Shown here: positions 16,647-24,758 of the stretch, piece by piece
Layout: each line of letters begins with the position of its first letter
How positions within the stretch are numbered: position 1 is the first letter of the stretch
The notes under the pieces: model-generated
What the model was told of the DNA's origin: nothing
Databases searched by the model: none
What the model saw: the letters and a program-made list of their open reading frames with translations, nothing else
NCBI GenBank assembly: GCA_900550255.1
Contig: URQZ01000008.1
Location: forward strand, 1 to 45,123
From: an uncultured Mycoplasmatota bacterium
GTDB taxonomy: Bacteria; Bacillota_I; Bacilli_A; RF39; UBA660
Direction: 5' to 3'
DNA: 45,123 nt
Position numbers and translations under genes: made by a program

Positions 16647-17912
16647 ATGAAAAGAAAATTACAAACAATTTATGAATATTTTAGTGATTATAGCGAGGAA
16701 CAAATTAATGATATGTTGAGTTATTTATCTTTGGAAGAAAAATTGATAATTCAATCTAGATTTGGAAATAATTTACATAATCCAATACCACAAGATGATT
16801 GGGGAGAGAAAAATAGTAAAAAGTACTATGGTTCTATAGTTCCTAAAATGAAAAGGTTATTGTTAAAAAATTCTGTTGCAATTAATACGAATGAAAAAAA
16901 TAAACAAGATGGTAAATTACTAGGTCAATTATCCGAATTAAGGACAAATGATTTGTCATCAAGATTATTGCAATTAGTGGAAATGCAAAAAACAAATAGA
17001 GAAATATGTGAATGCCTTGGGATATCTATTAATGAATTATATGATGAGTTATTAAAAATAAAAAATAAAGGAATATTTTATTCTAAAAAATATTATTCAG
17101 ATGGTTCTATAAAATATAAATATTTTTCAAGAATGCGTGAATTGAAACGTGTATATTATGATCAATCTAGAACTATTATTACAGATCCAGAGGAAAATGA
17201 GATAAAGATTTTACTTATATCTGACTTACATTTTGGAAATATTTTAGAACGAATTGATCTTATAGATCGTGCATATAATTATTGTATTAAAAATGATATA
17301 CATATTATTTTGTGTGGTGGCGATCTTATAGATGGCTCGTTTTCTAAAGGATCACAAAAGATATCAGATTTATATCAGCAAATAGATTATTTTATAAAAA
17401 ATTATCCTCATGATGATAGCATTTTAACATTCGGTGTTGCAGGTGATCATGATTTAAGTGCCCTTGGAAAATTCTCTATAAATATGATGGAAATATGTAA
17501 TAATTTTAGACATGATATTGTTATTGGTGGGTATAATAACACTGAGATTAAATTGAAAAATGATAAAATTCATTTATACCACCATGTAGATGGTGGTAAA
17601 ATATCCAAAACAAAGGCACCAATAATATTACATGGGCATTCGCATAAATATGCAATTGATATAATAGATAATTGTTTAAATATTATGATTCCAACATTAT
17701 CAAATATATGTAGTCAAATACCTAGTGCTTTAGAACTAGATTTATATATGTTTAAAGGCTATATAGCAAATTCGGTAGTAAAACATTTGTATTTTGGAGA
17801 ACAAGATTTTTTATTAAGCGAAGCTTCTTTTAATTTATTAAATAAAAGAAATGTTAAATATAAAGCAATAGATAATTTAGAACCTTATAAGCAAATGAAA
17901 AAATTAAAATAA
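16647..17912 (+). CDS. HTH-metallophosphoesterase fusion protein
   Basis: The C-terminal half (about 185-420) is a calcineurin-like phosphoesterase: SDLHFG (Asp193, His195), GGDLIDG (Asp226), GDHD (266-269), a histidine-bearing strand (HLYHHVDGG) and HGHSH (329-333). The usual GNHD/E motif here has Asp for Asn. The N-terminal 180 residues are unlike ordinary members. Residues 27-75 (LSLEEKLIIQSRFG then SIVPKMKRLLLKN) resemble a sigma region 4-like helix-turn-helix, and 105-142 (EICECLGISINELYDELLKI) look like a second one. A DNA- or RNA-bound nuclease or phosphatase is plausible; the substrate is unknown. It is probably co-transcribed with the upstream zinc-site protein and is followed by a strong terminator. 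Confidence 0.85.
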   Translation: MKRKLQTIYEYFSDYSEEQINDMLSYLSLEEKLIIQSRFGNNLHNPIPQDDWGEKNSKKYYGSIVPKMKRLLLKNSVAINTNEKNKQDGKLLGQLSELRTNDLSSRLLQLVEMQKTNREICECLGISINELYDELLKIKNKGIFYSKKYYSDGSIKYKYFSRMRELKRVYYDQSRTIITDPEENEIKILLISDLHFGNILERIDLIDRAYNYCIKNDIHIILCGGDLIDGSFSKGSQKISDLYQQIDYFIKNYPHDDSILTFGVAGDHDLSALGKFSINMMEICNNFRHDIVIGGYNNTEIKLKNDKIHLYHHVDGGKISKTKAPIILHGHSHKYAIDIIDNCLNIMIPTLSNICSQIPSALELDLYMFKGYIANSVVKHLYFGEQDFLLSEASFNLLNKRNVKYKAIDNLEPYKQMKKLK

Positions 17913-17913
17913 G

Positions 17914-17938
17914 AAAACATGTCTAATCATGTTTTTTT
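17914..17938 (+). terminator. Rho-independent terminator
   Basis: AAAACATG (17914-17921) pairs with CATGTTTT (17928-17935) over a 6-nt loop and runs into T residues, two bases after the phosphoesterase stop. Confidence 0.8.
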
Positions 17939-17947
17939 GGTTTTAAT

Positions 17948-17977
17948 TTCACAAAATGAACACATATATTGTATAAT
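17948..17977 (+). promoter_or_regulatory. Possible promoter of a 20-residue ORF
   Basis: TTCACA (17948-17953), 18 bp, then TATAAT (17972-17977), located after a terminator and ahead of a very short ORF. It could instead serve corA further down. Confidence 0.45.
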
Positions 17978-17999
17978 ATACCTATAGGACGTGATATTA

Positions 18000-18062
18000 A
18001 TGAAAATACTTATATGTGTTGATGAAATTAAATATTTAGTTAAAGGTAAAATAGAATCATAA
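18000..18062 (+). CDS. Possible 20-residue peptide
   Basis: The ORF reads MKILICVDEIKYLVKGKIES and then TAA. It sits between a terminator and corA, behind its own -35/-10 pair and a partial ribosome-binding site (AGGACGTGAT). It may be a genuine small peptide, a leader for corA or the remnant of a longer gene, because the first residues look like the start of an ordinary cytosolic protein. Nothing further supports function. Confidence 0.3.
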   Translation: MKILICVDEIKYLVKGKIES

Positions 18063-18098
18063 AATTTTATTTTTCTTTATTTTGTTTATTTTTTGAGG

Positions 18099-18116
18099 TA
18101 TAATTATATTGGTGAT
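18099..18116 (+). promoter_or_regulatory. -10 box fused to Shine-Dalgarno (corA)
   Basis: TATAAT (18099-18104), 6 nt, GGTGAT (18111-18116), ATG at 18121. No convincing -35 is seen. Confidence 0.5.
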
Positions 18117-18120
18117 ATTT

Positions 18121-19056
18121 ATGATAAAATTTTATAAAACAGATACAAATAATAAGACAGTTGAGATAAAAAAAATGGAACCAAATTGTTGGATTGATAT
18201 GAAAAATCCTAGTATTGAAGAAATGCAAATAATATCAAAAAAAACAAAGATTGATTTAGATTTATTTACAACAATAATCGATGATGAAGAAATTTCAAGA
18301 ATTGAGGAACATAAGGATGTAAAGCTTATAGTTGTTAATTATCCATATATAACAACTAATGAGAAAAACAAATATAATACTTTACCACTTGGTATTATAA
18401 CTAATAATGATTATTTAATTACGATCTCAATTCGAAAATCAGATTTTTTAAATGATTTTAGAAATGGTTTGGTTAATGATTTTTTCGTGTATAAAAAAAC
18501 AAGATTTATATTACAAATTCTTTATACTATATCAACCTGTTATTTAACTTGTTTACGTGAAATTAATAAAGAAATAACACGTAAAGAAAAAAATCTTCAT
18601 TATTCAACCGGAAATAAAGAATTAATTAACTTACTTAATATTGAAAAAAGTTTAGTTTATTTTATAACTTCTTTAAAAGGTAATGATGTTGTTTTAGAAA
18701 AATTAGCTCGTGGAAATATCTTAAATATGTATGAAGAGGATGCTGATTTATTAGAAGATGCTATTATTGAAAATAAACAAGGAATTGAAATGGCTAATAT
18801 ATATCGTGAAATTTTAACAAGTACTACAGATACATATGCAACGATAATATCAAATAACTTAAATGTTATTATGAAGTTTTTAGCTGGTATAACAATTGTT
18901 TTTAGTATTCCAACGATGATTGCTTCCTTTTTAGGAATGAATGTCCCACTTGGAGATGTAGGTACAAATGATTTTTCATTTATTTGGTTAGTTATTTTAT
19001 CAATTTTACTTTCAATTATTGTTGCTATCATTCTAAAGAAAAAGAATATGCTTTAA
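18121..19056 (+). CDS. corA: CorA-family magnesium transporter
   Basis: This is a Mg2+ (possibly Co2+/Ni2+) channel of the CorA family. It has a large acidic N-terminal cytoplasmic domain, then two C-terminal transmembrane helices joined by the selectivity motif GMN at residues 272-274 (FLGMNVPLG). It ends in the short basic tail KKKNML. Length is 311 residues, as typical. ATG at 18121 is used, not the TTG at 18109 that overlaps GGTGAT. holA begins one base after its stop, so they are co-transcribed, though the functions are unrelated. Confidence 0.94.
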   Translation: MIKFYKTDTNNKTVEIKKMEPNCWIDMKNPSIEEMQIISKKTKIDLDLFTTIIDDEEISRIEEHKDVKLIVVNYPYITTNEKNKYNTLPLGIITNNDYLITISIRKSDFLNDFRNGLVNDFFVYKKTRFILQILYTISTCYLTCLREINKEITRKEKNLHYSTGNKELINLLNIEKSLVYFITSLKGNDVVLEKLARGNILNMYEEDADLLEDAIIENKQGIEMANIYREILTSTTDTYATIISNNLNVIMKFLAGITIVFSIPTMIASFLGMNVPLGDVGTNDFSFIWLVILSILLSIIVAIILKKKNML

Positions 19057-19057
19057 T

Positions 19058-20002
19058 ATGAATTATTTATTTTACGGAACAGAACAGTATTTAATTGAAA
19101 AAGAGATAAAAAAAATTATTAATGATAGTAAACTTGATAAAATAAATGTTAATTATTATGATTTAGAAAATACCTTTATCAATGATATAATTGATGATGC
19201 TTTAACATTTTCACTTTTTGATGACAAAAAAATAATTGTTGTTGAAAATAGTTATATTTTTACTGGTACCACTAATAAAAAATTACTTGATCAAGATACA
19301 AAACAATTAGAAGAATATTTAGATCATCCAAATGAAAACACTATTTTGATTTTTAGTATTAATAAAGATAAAATTGATGGGCGAAAAAAGATAACTACGA
19401 AGATGAAAAAGCAAGGTTGTGTTAAAGAATTTAATGAGATAACTAATTTAAATAAATATATATCAGAGTTGTTTGGTGAATATAATATATCTAATGAAGA
19501 TTTAAGACTGTTTCAAAATCGAGTAGGGGATAATTTATTAATAATAGAACAAGAAATTAAAAAAATTAAGACTTATAAAGACAAAGATTTAAACATCACT
19601 AAAGATGATATTATTAATTTAACAAATAAAAATGTAAATGTTGATATATTTAAATTAATTGAAAATATTATTTGTGGTAATAAAGAAGATGCCATTGAAA
19701 GCTATAATGAAATGCTTAAATTAGGTGAGGAACCGATTAAAATAATTGTTATGCTTGCTAATCAAATTAGAATTATTTATCAAGCTAAAGAATTATCAAA
19801 AAAAGGATATAGAGAAAAAGATATAGCTCAAATTCTTGATATTCATCCATATAGAGTAAAATTAGCTTTAACAAATGGTTATAAGTATACAAGTTCGGTT
19901 TTACTTAAAAAAATATCAGAACTTGCTCAAATGGATATAGATATTAAAAAAGGATTAGTTGATAAGAGTATTGCTTTAGAACTATTTATAGTTAGTAATT
20001 AA
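19058..20002 (+). CDS. holA: DNA polymerase III delta subunit
   Basis: HolA opens the beta clamp during clamp loading. The 314-residue protein begins MNYLFYGTEQYLIEKEIKKI, as family members do, with ENTFINDIIDDALTFSLFDDKKIIVVEN as the usual early segment and the conserved C-terminal collar region (IKIIVMLANQIRIIYQAKELSKKG). It follows corA by one base, without a separate ribosome-binding site beyond the corA end, suggesting coupling. In B. subtilis holA lies next to rpsT and gpr; here these are about 6 kb away with pilus and spore genes in between. Confidence 0.93.
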   Translation: MNYLFYGTEQYLIEKEIKKIINDSKLDKINVNYYDLENTFINDIIDDALTFSLFDDKKIIVVENSYIFTGTTNKKLLDQDTKQLEEYLDHPNENTILIFSINKDKIDGRKKITTKMKKQGCVKEFNEITNLNKYISELFGEYNISNEDLRLFQNRVGDNLLIIEQEIKKIKTYKDKDLNITKDDIINLTNKNVNVDIFKLIENIICGNKEDAIESYNEMLKLGEEPIKIIVMLANQIRIIYQAKELSKKGYREKDIAQILDIHPYRVKLALTNGYKYTSSVLLKKISELAQMDIDIKKGLVDKSIALELFIVSN

Positions 20003-20028
20003 GAAGTTTATATTTACTTCTTTTTTTG
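20001..20028 (+). terminator. Rho-independent terminator of corA-holA
   Basis: AAGAAGT (20001-20007) pairs with ACTTCTT (20016-20022), then a T run. It begins inside the holA stop codon. Confidence 0.75.
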
Positions 20029-20031
20029 TTG

Positions 20032-20056
20032 AAAAAAAAGACAATTACTTGTCCTT
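20032..20056 (-). terminator. Rho-independent terminator of the pilus ATPase gene
   Basis: On the minus strand, AGGACAA pairs with TTGTCTT across a 4-nt loop and is followed by at least six T residues. Confidence 0.75.
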
Positions 20057-21694
20057 TTAAAAATCCATATTCATTAAATCATCGTCATCATCATTACTAT
20101 CTAATTTAGTTGAAGTTGTTTCAGGATCATTTAAATGTTCATCAGTAAATAATTTATCATCTTTTAACCAATCAAAATTATTTTCTTTTTTAGCATTTAA
20201 TTCTTTTTTTAAATTTTCAAATTCATCTAAATAACTAGTTGTTTTTTTCTCTTGTGTTTCTTCTTTTATAGGTTCTGGTGTATGTGTTTTTTCAATAGTT
20301 GGTTTAATAGGCTCAATAGTTGGTTTTATTTCTTCTTGTACTTTTGGTTTGATTTCAACTTCTTTATCAATAGGTTTAATTTCTTCTTTAACAGGTGCTT
20401 GATTTTGAATAATGTTTTCAGGTTCTTTTTCATTTGTGTTATTATGTTGTGACATATCTGTAAATTTCAAAGCATCCTTTAGATTAAATTTACCAGCTTT
20501 TTTATCATCGTTTTCTAATTCAATAAGTTTTAACACTTCTTCAAAAGTTGTTAAACCTTCTACAACTTTTTCAAGGCCATCTTGAAGTAAAGTAATAACA
20601 TCTGAAGATCCATAAACTAATTCTCTTAATTTATCTTTTCTAAGGTTACTACTGATTGCATCTTTAATTTCTTGATTAACAAGTAATACTTCTTGAATAG
20701 CAATACGTCCTTTGTAACCATTACGACATTGGTCACAACCTTCAGTAGTATATATTTCATCTATATCTTTATGTAATACTTTTCTAAATAATTCTTTTTC
20801 ATAATCATTTGTTTTCTTTTTAGTTTTACAATGTGGACATAATTTACGAGCTAGCTTTTGTGAAATAATACCTGTTAAGGCACTAGCAAGTAGATAACGT
20901 TCAACATCCATATCAAGTAGACGTTCAATTGTATTTAGTGAACTGTTAGTATGGATAGTTGATAAAACGATATGCCCTGTAATTGATGCTCTAACGGCTA
21001 TTCTAGCTGTTTCTGTATCACGAATTTCTCCAATCATTATAACGTTTGGATCTTGACGAAGAATAGATCTAAGTGCATTAGCAAATGTTAAGCCAATTTC
21101 ACTATTTGTTTGAACTTGGTTAACACCTTCAATATTCATTTCTATTGGATCCTCAACAGTTATGATGTTTGTATCCTCTTTATTTAATTTTTGTAATATA
21201 GAGTAAACTGTAGTTGATTTACCAGTTCCTGTCGCACCGGTTACTAGAATAATACCATTTGGAACATTAATCATTTTAATAACTTTCTCGTAATTTTCTT
21301 TACTGAACCCTAAAGTTTCTAATCCTTGAGAACTCATTGAGTAATCAAGAATACGGATAACAATTTTCTCACCATTTAGAGTAGGTAAGCAAGAAGAACG
21401 AAGATCTAGGTTTAAACCTTGTAAGGTAGCCTTAATAGCTCCATCCTGAGGTAAACGAGACTCAGTAATGTTCATTCCTGAAATAATCTTAATACGAGTT
21501 ATTAAATTCTTTTTAATATCATTAGGTACTTCAGCATAATCAATTAAAGATCCATCTATTCTAATTCTAATTTTCATGTGATCTTCTAGTGGATCAAAGT
21601 GAATATCACTCGCACCACGTTTGGTAGCATCAACTAATATTTCATTTACTACTTCTACGACTGGCATTTTGTCATAATCAAATTTTTTTAACAT
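20057..21694 (-). CDS. pilB: Type IV pilus/type II secretion assembly ATPase (PilB/GspE/ComGA-like) with disordered acidic tail
   Basis: This hexameric ATPase powers pilin polymerisation. Residues 1-395 are a compact ComGA-like core without the N-terminal MshEN domain. It has Walker A GATGTGKST (153-161), the Asp box EDPIE (181-185), Walker B region IGEIRD (221-226), His box STIHTN (245-250) and a four-Cys zinc site (CPHC 286-289, CDQC 320-323). Residues about 400-545 are an added tail, rich in Glu, Lys, Pro and Thr (repeats like EEIKPTIEPIKPTIE), ending in an Asp cluster (NDDDDDLMNMDF). I know no such tail on ComGA. The divergent neighbours are two pseudopilin genes. PilC and PilD are encoded at 38-40.7 kb. 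Confidence 0.93.
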   Translation of the reverse strand: MLKKFDYDKMPVVEVVNEILVDATKRGASDIHFDPLEDHMKIRIRIDGSLIDYAEVPNDIKKNLITRIKIISGMNITESRLPQDGAIKATLQGLNLDLRSSCLPTLNGEKIVIRILDYSMSSQGLETLGFSKENYEKVIKMINVPNGIILVTGATGTGKSTTVYSILQKLNKEDTNIITVEDPIEMNIEGVNQVQTNSEIGLTFANALRSILRQDPNVIMIGEIRDTETARIAVRASITGHIVLSTIHTNSSLNTIERLLDMDVERYLLASALTGIISQKLARKLCPHCKTKKKTNDYEKELFRKVLHKDIDEIYTTEGCDQCRNGYKGRIAIQEVLLVNQEIKDAISSNLRKDKLRELVYGSSDVITLLQDGLEKVVEGLTTFEEVLKLIELENDDKKAGKFNLKDALKFTDMSQHNNTNEKEPENIIQNQAPVKEEIKPIDKEVEIKPKVQEEIKPTIEPIKPTIEKTHTPEPIKEETQEKKTTSYLDEFENLKKELNAKKENNFDWLKDDKLFTDEHLNDPETTSTKLDSNDDDDDLMNMDF

Positions 21695-21741
21695 TGAATG
21701 TTCATCCCCTTTTATTCAATTTAGGACTAGCTTTTATCCTG

Positions 21742-21770
21742 AATATATTATATAATAGTTTTGATGTAAA
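21742..21770 (-). promoter_or_regulatory. Promoter of the pilus ATPase gene, with a central palindrome
   Basis: On the minus strand TTTACA (21770-21765), 17 bp, TATATT (21747-21742). The rightward pseudopilin unit has a TATAAT at 21751-21756 inside the same segment. TATTATATAATA (21746-21757) is a perfect 12-bp palindrome covering both -10 boxes, so the two transcription units could be controlled by one site. Confidence 0.5.
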
Positions 21771-21793
21771 TACAATAAAAAGGAGTTAAGTTT

Positions 21794-22234
21794 ATGAAAA
21801 AAAATAGTAATGGGTTTACAATCTTGGAAACATTAATTACTTCAACTTTAGTCATATCAACTTTAGTTTTTTTGTACGTTCAGTTTAATAACCTAGAGAG
21901 AAATTACGATGATAGCTTTCGTTTTAATACTGTAAATGGTATTCATAAGGCAAAAGAACTTTCTAAATATTATCAAGCAAATCCTGATAAAAAATGTGCT
22001 TATGGTGTTTCGATATGTTTGAATCCAAGTAATGATGTATATGATATTTTAAATATTCAAAATAGCTATTTAATGTCTGATTTAAAAACAAGTGAAATTG
22101 ATTTTTCTAAAATTCAAGATACTTGTGATGAGGGGTGTAAACGTTTTATAAAAAGAATAAAAACAGATACAAATGATATTAGATTAGTAGTAAAGTATAA
22201 TGATGGAACATATGCATCTGTTTTGATTAAGTAA
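21794..22234 (+). CDS. Pseudopilin (prepilin-type N-terminal signal)
   Basis: Class III prepilin signal: a leader ending in Asn-Gly, cleavage before Phe (GFTILETLI) with Glu at mature +5, then a hydrophobic helix to about residue 30. The mature domain is only about 115 residues and holds two Cys pairs (KKCAYGVSIC and DTCDEGC) that may form disulfides. It resembles minor pilins of the ComG or PilV type but is too divergent to name. It starts the rightward operon, opposite to the ATPase gene, with AAGGAG as ribosome-binding site, and is followed after 12 bp by a second pseudopilin. Confidence 0.85.
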   Translation: MKKNSNGFTILETLITSTLVISTLVFLYVQFNNLERNYDDSFRFNTVNGIHKAKELSKYYQANPDKKCAYGVSICLNPSNDVYDILNIQNSYLMSDLKTSEIDFSKIQDTCDEGCKRFIKRIKTDTNDIRLVVKYNDGTYASVLIK

Positions 22235-22246
22235 AGGGGAATTTGT

Positions 22247-22711
22247 ATGAAAAATAATAGAGGATTTACAGTTGTTGAAATGGGAGTATCTTTTTGTTTA
22301 ATATTTACCGTTTGTATTTTATTGTTTCAAGTGGTTCTTTCTTTAAAAGAATTATATATAAAAAGTGATGTTGAAACAACTTTGCTTAATAAACAAGGTA
22401 TTATATTAAATAAAATGTATAAAGACTTTAAAAATAAAGGCGTTAGTTCGGCCACATCTTGTGGTGATAGTTGCGTATCTTTTGTATTTTTAGATGGTGA
22501 TGAAAAACAATTAAGTACTAACAAATCTAATAAAACAATTACTTATGATGGATATGTATGGAAATTAGATGAGGCTAGTAGTGTTGGGGATTTTAGTTTT
22601 GCTACAGAAACTATAACTGGCTATGGTACTTGTTTTAAAATAACTGTTCCTGTTACTAATAAATTAATTGATTCTAAAGACTTTGGTCTTGATGTTGTTT
22701 ATGGATATTAA
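22247..22711 (+). CDS. Pseudopilin (ComGF/PilW-like minor pilin)
   Basis: The leader MKNNRG precedes FTVVEMG, a prepilin cleavage site with Glu at +5, and a hydrophobic helix to about residue 28. The remaining 125 residues contain two close Cys (TSCGDSC) and a late Cys (GTCFKI). The size (154 residues) and helix-then-beta plan fit ComGF- or PilW-like minor pilins that prime pilus assembly. It is translated from AGGGGAA 12 bp after the preceding pseudopilin. Its stop overlaps the end of the convergent ylbJ by four bases, and no terminator is seen between them. Confidence 0.83.
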   Translation: MKNNRGFTVVEMGVSFCLIFTVCILLFQVVLSLKELYIKSDVETTLLNKQGIILNKMYKDFKNKGVSSATSCGDSCVSFVFLDGDEKQLSTNKSNKTITYDGYVWKLDEASSVGDFSFATETITGYGTCFKITVPVTNKLIDSKDFGLDVVYGY

Positions 22712-23685
22712 ATTATATTAATCCAATATTCGAAAGTAAAGAAAATAATTATACCTGCAATTGCGCTGTGAAGAAGTCTAGCAGTTAAAAATGGCAGGTA
22801 TTTTATTTTGGTATCACTTAGAATACTTATTACTTGCATATGAACACTAAGACCGCCAAACGATAAAATCATAGTAATAATAATAGTTTTAAGTTTTAGT
22901 GGTATTTCAAGTAAGCTTACATATTTTAATCCTTGGGTCATTTCTATAAAACCATTGATAATGCTTTGGTAATAAGAATTTATATTTAAACTATTATCTA
23001 TAATTGTTGTGATAATTAGAAAAATAGTTACTGTTCCAAGTATTAATAATAGCGTATTAATACTGTTATTAATAGCAGTAGTTATGATTTTACCAAATGA
23101 CATGTTATTACTAATTCTTTTTTGATGCATATTTAAAATAGCTTTTTTTAAAGAAATTTTTGACCTTTCTTTTTTACTTTGATAATAATTTCTAAAGATA
23201 AAGCCAATAATTAAATTAGTGAAATAGTGAACTATTAAAACAAGTAATCCAGCTTCTTTATTGTTTAAAAAAACAACTACGGTTCCTAAAATAAAAAGGG
23301 GATTAGAAAAGTGGGTGAAAGTTAAAACTTTACTTGCTTCATTTTCATTTAAAAGACCTTGTTCATATAATTTTCTTGTGTATTTTGCGTTGCTTGGAAA
23401 ACCGGAAATCATACTCATAACAAAAACAAAGGCTGCGTTAGAATTGATCTTAAAAAAATGATTCATAATTGGTTTAAAAAGTTCTGATAAAAATTCAACA
23501 AAACCATAATTGACTAACAGTTCTGATAGGATAAAAAATGGAAAAAGGGAGGGAAAAATATTATTTTCCCATATTTTAAAAGAAAAGGAAACCGAGTTTA
23601 AAATAGAATTTGACTCTGTTAGAATTTCAAATCCAATAAATACTAAAATGATCATTATAATAACACTTATTAATACTTTTTTCAT
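22708..23685 (-). CDS. ylbJ: Sporulation integral membrane protein YlbJ
   Basis: YlbJ is a polytopic membrane protein made in the mother cell in B. subtilis and needed for heat-resistant spores and cortex formation. This 325-residue protein has about eight hydrophobic segments and family landmarks SLFPFFILSELLVNYG, MISGFPSNAKYTRKLY and FTHFSNPLFILGTV. The ATG at 23685 follows AGGTGAT by three bases and is preferred over an ATG 15 bp upstream. It is divergent from the YlbL-like protease gene, matching the close ylbJ-ylbL arrangement of B. subtilis. Confidence 0.93.
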   Translation of the reverse strand: MKKVLISVIIMIILVFIGFEILTESNSILNSVSFSFKIWENNIFPSLFPFFILSELLVNYGFVEFLSELFKPIMNHFFKINSNAAFVFVMSMISGFPSNAKYTRKLYEQGLLNENEASKVLTFTHFSNPLFILGTVVVFLNNKEAGLLVLIVHYFTNLIIGFIFRNYYQSKKERSKISLKKAILNMHQKRISNNMSFGKIITTAINNSINTLLLILGTVTIFLIITTIIDNSLNINSYYQSIINGFIEMTQGLKYVSLLEIPLKLKTIIITMILSFGGLSVHMQVISILSDTKIKYLPFLTARLLHSAIAGIIIFFTFEYWINII

Positions 23686-23745
23686 TTTATCACCTTGCAT
23701 AAAAATCTATTATAATGATATTATTTAATAGAGAGGAAAATACTT

Positions 23746-24747
23746 ATGATAAAAAATATCTTAAAAAAAATTAAGGAAAATTTTAAAATTTTAATTACCT
23801 TTATTATAATTTTTATTTTATTTACAATGCCACTTTCATATTACATTGAAACTCCTGGTGGTATTATCGACGCAAGTAAACGCTTTAGTATCGAAGATTC
23901 ATATAAAATAAAAGGTACCTATAATTTAGCTTATGTTGGACAATTAAGAGCTACTATACCTCTTTTAATCTATTCTAAAATAAATAAAGATTGGGAAGTA
24001 TTACCAAAAGAAGAAGTGGTTCTTGATAATGAGAATTATAATGAGGCACAATTTAGAGATCATTTGATGTTAGAAGAGGCAAATAATAATGCTATTAAAG
24101 TTGCTTATAATAAAGCTTCAAAAAAATATGTTATAGAAAAAAATGATTTATATGTTACTTATGTCGATGAACTTGCTGAAACAAATATTAAAATAAAAGA
24201 TCAAATTATAAATATAGATGGAAAAAATATAAAAGAAAAAAGCGAAATTAATGATTATATTCAAAGTAAAAAAGTAGGGGATAAGCTAAAAATTAAAGTA
24301 AAAAATGATAGTAAATATTATTATAGATATGCGAAAGTAATTGAGTATGAAAATAAAAAAATGATAGGTATAATTATTACTGAAAAACAAAAAATTAAAA
24401 CTGATCCCAAAATAAAAATAAAATTTAAAAATAGTGAATCAGGAGCCTCTGGTGGCTTAATGATGAGTTTAAGTATATATGACTCTTTTATTAAAGAAGA
24501 TTTAACTAAAGGCTTGAAAATAGCTGGTACTGGTACAATTGATCAAGACGGAAATGTTGGAAAAATAGATGGCGTTAAATACAAAGTAATGGGCGCTGTT
24601 AAAGATAAAGCTGATATCTTTTTAGTACCAGCAGGCTCTAATTATAAGGAAGCAATAAAAACAAAAAAAGAAAAAAAATATAAAATAAAAATTATTAAAG
24701 TTAAAACGCTTGATGAAGCAATTTCAAAATTAAAAAAGAATGGATAG
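23746..24747 (+). CDS. ylbL: Membrane-anchored PDZ-Lon protease (YlbL/SepM family)
   Basis: This is an extracytoplasmic serine protease with Lon-type Ser-Lys dyad. One N-terminal transmembrane helix (residues 13-33) is followed by the family motif ETPGGIID, a PDZ domain at about 125-200 (IKIKDQIINIDGKNI) and the Lon catalytic domain at 225-333. There, SESGASGGLMM carries the Ser (S235) and DGVKYKVMGA the Lys. Homologues cleave signal peptides (SepM) or cell-division and sporulation membrane proteins. Length (333) is normal. It is followed by a bidirectional terminator and stands alone. Confidence 0.92.
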   Translation: MIKNILKKIKENFKILITFIIIFILFTMPLSYYIETPGGIIDASKRFSIEDSYKIKGTYNLAYVGQLRATIPLLIYSKINKDWEVLPKEEVVLDNENYNEAQFRDHLMLEEANNNAIKVAYNKASKKYVIEKNDLYVTYVDELAETNIKIKDQIINIDGKNIKEKSEINDYIQSKKVGDKLKIKVKNDSKYYYRYAKVIEYENKKMIGIIITEKQKIKTDPKIKIKFKNSESGASGGLMMSLSIYDSFIKEDLTKGLKIAGTGTIDQDGNVGKIDGVKYKVMGAVKDKADIFLVPAGSNYKEAIKTKKEKKYKIKIIKVKTLDEAISKLKKNG

Positions 24748-24758
24748 GCCATTCTTTT
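24734..24758. terminator. Bidirectional terminator
   Basis: AAAAGAATGG (24734-24743) pairs with CCATTCTTTT (24749-24758). The ylbL stop codon is in the loop, and the stop of the converging gene overlaps the 3' arm. Confidence 0.8.

Noticed and set aside
18657..19031. A 124-codon minus-strand ORF over corA
   Set aside because: Antisense of the conserved transmembrane part of CorA, with no start signals of its own.
20252..20452. Repeats in the pilus ATPase tail as a CRISPR-like array
   Set aside because: They are in-frame low-complexity codon repeats (Pro/Glu/Ile/Lys), of irregular spacing, with no spacers or cas genes.
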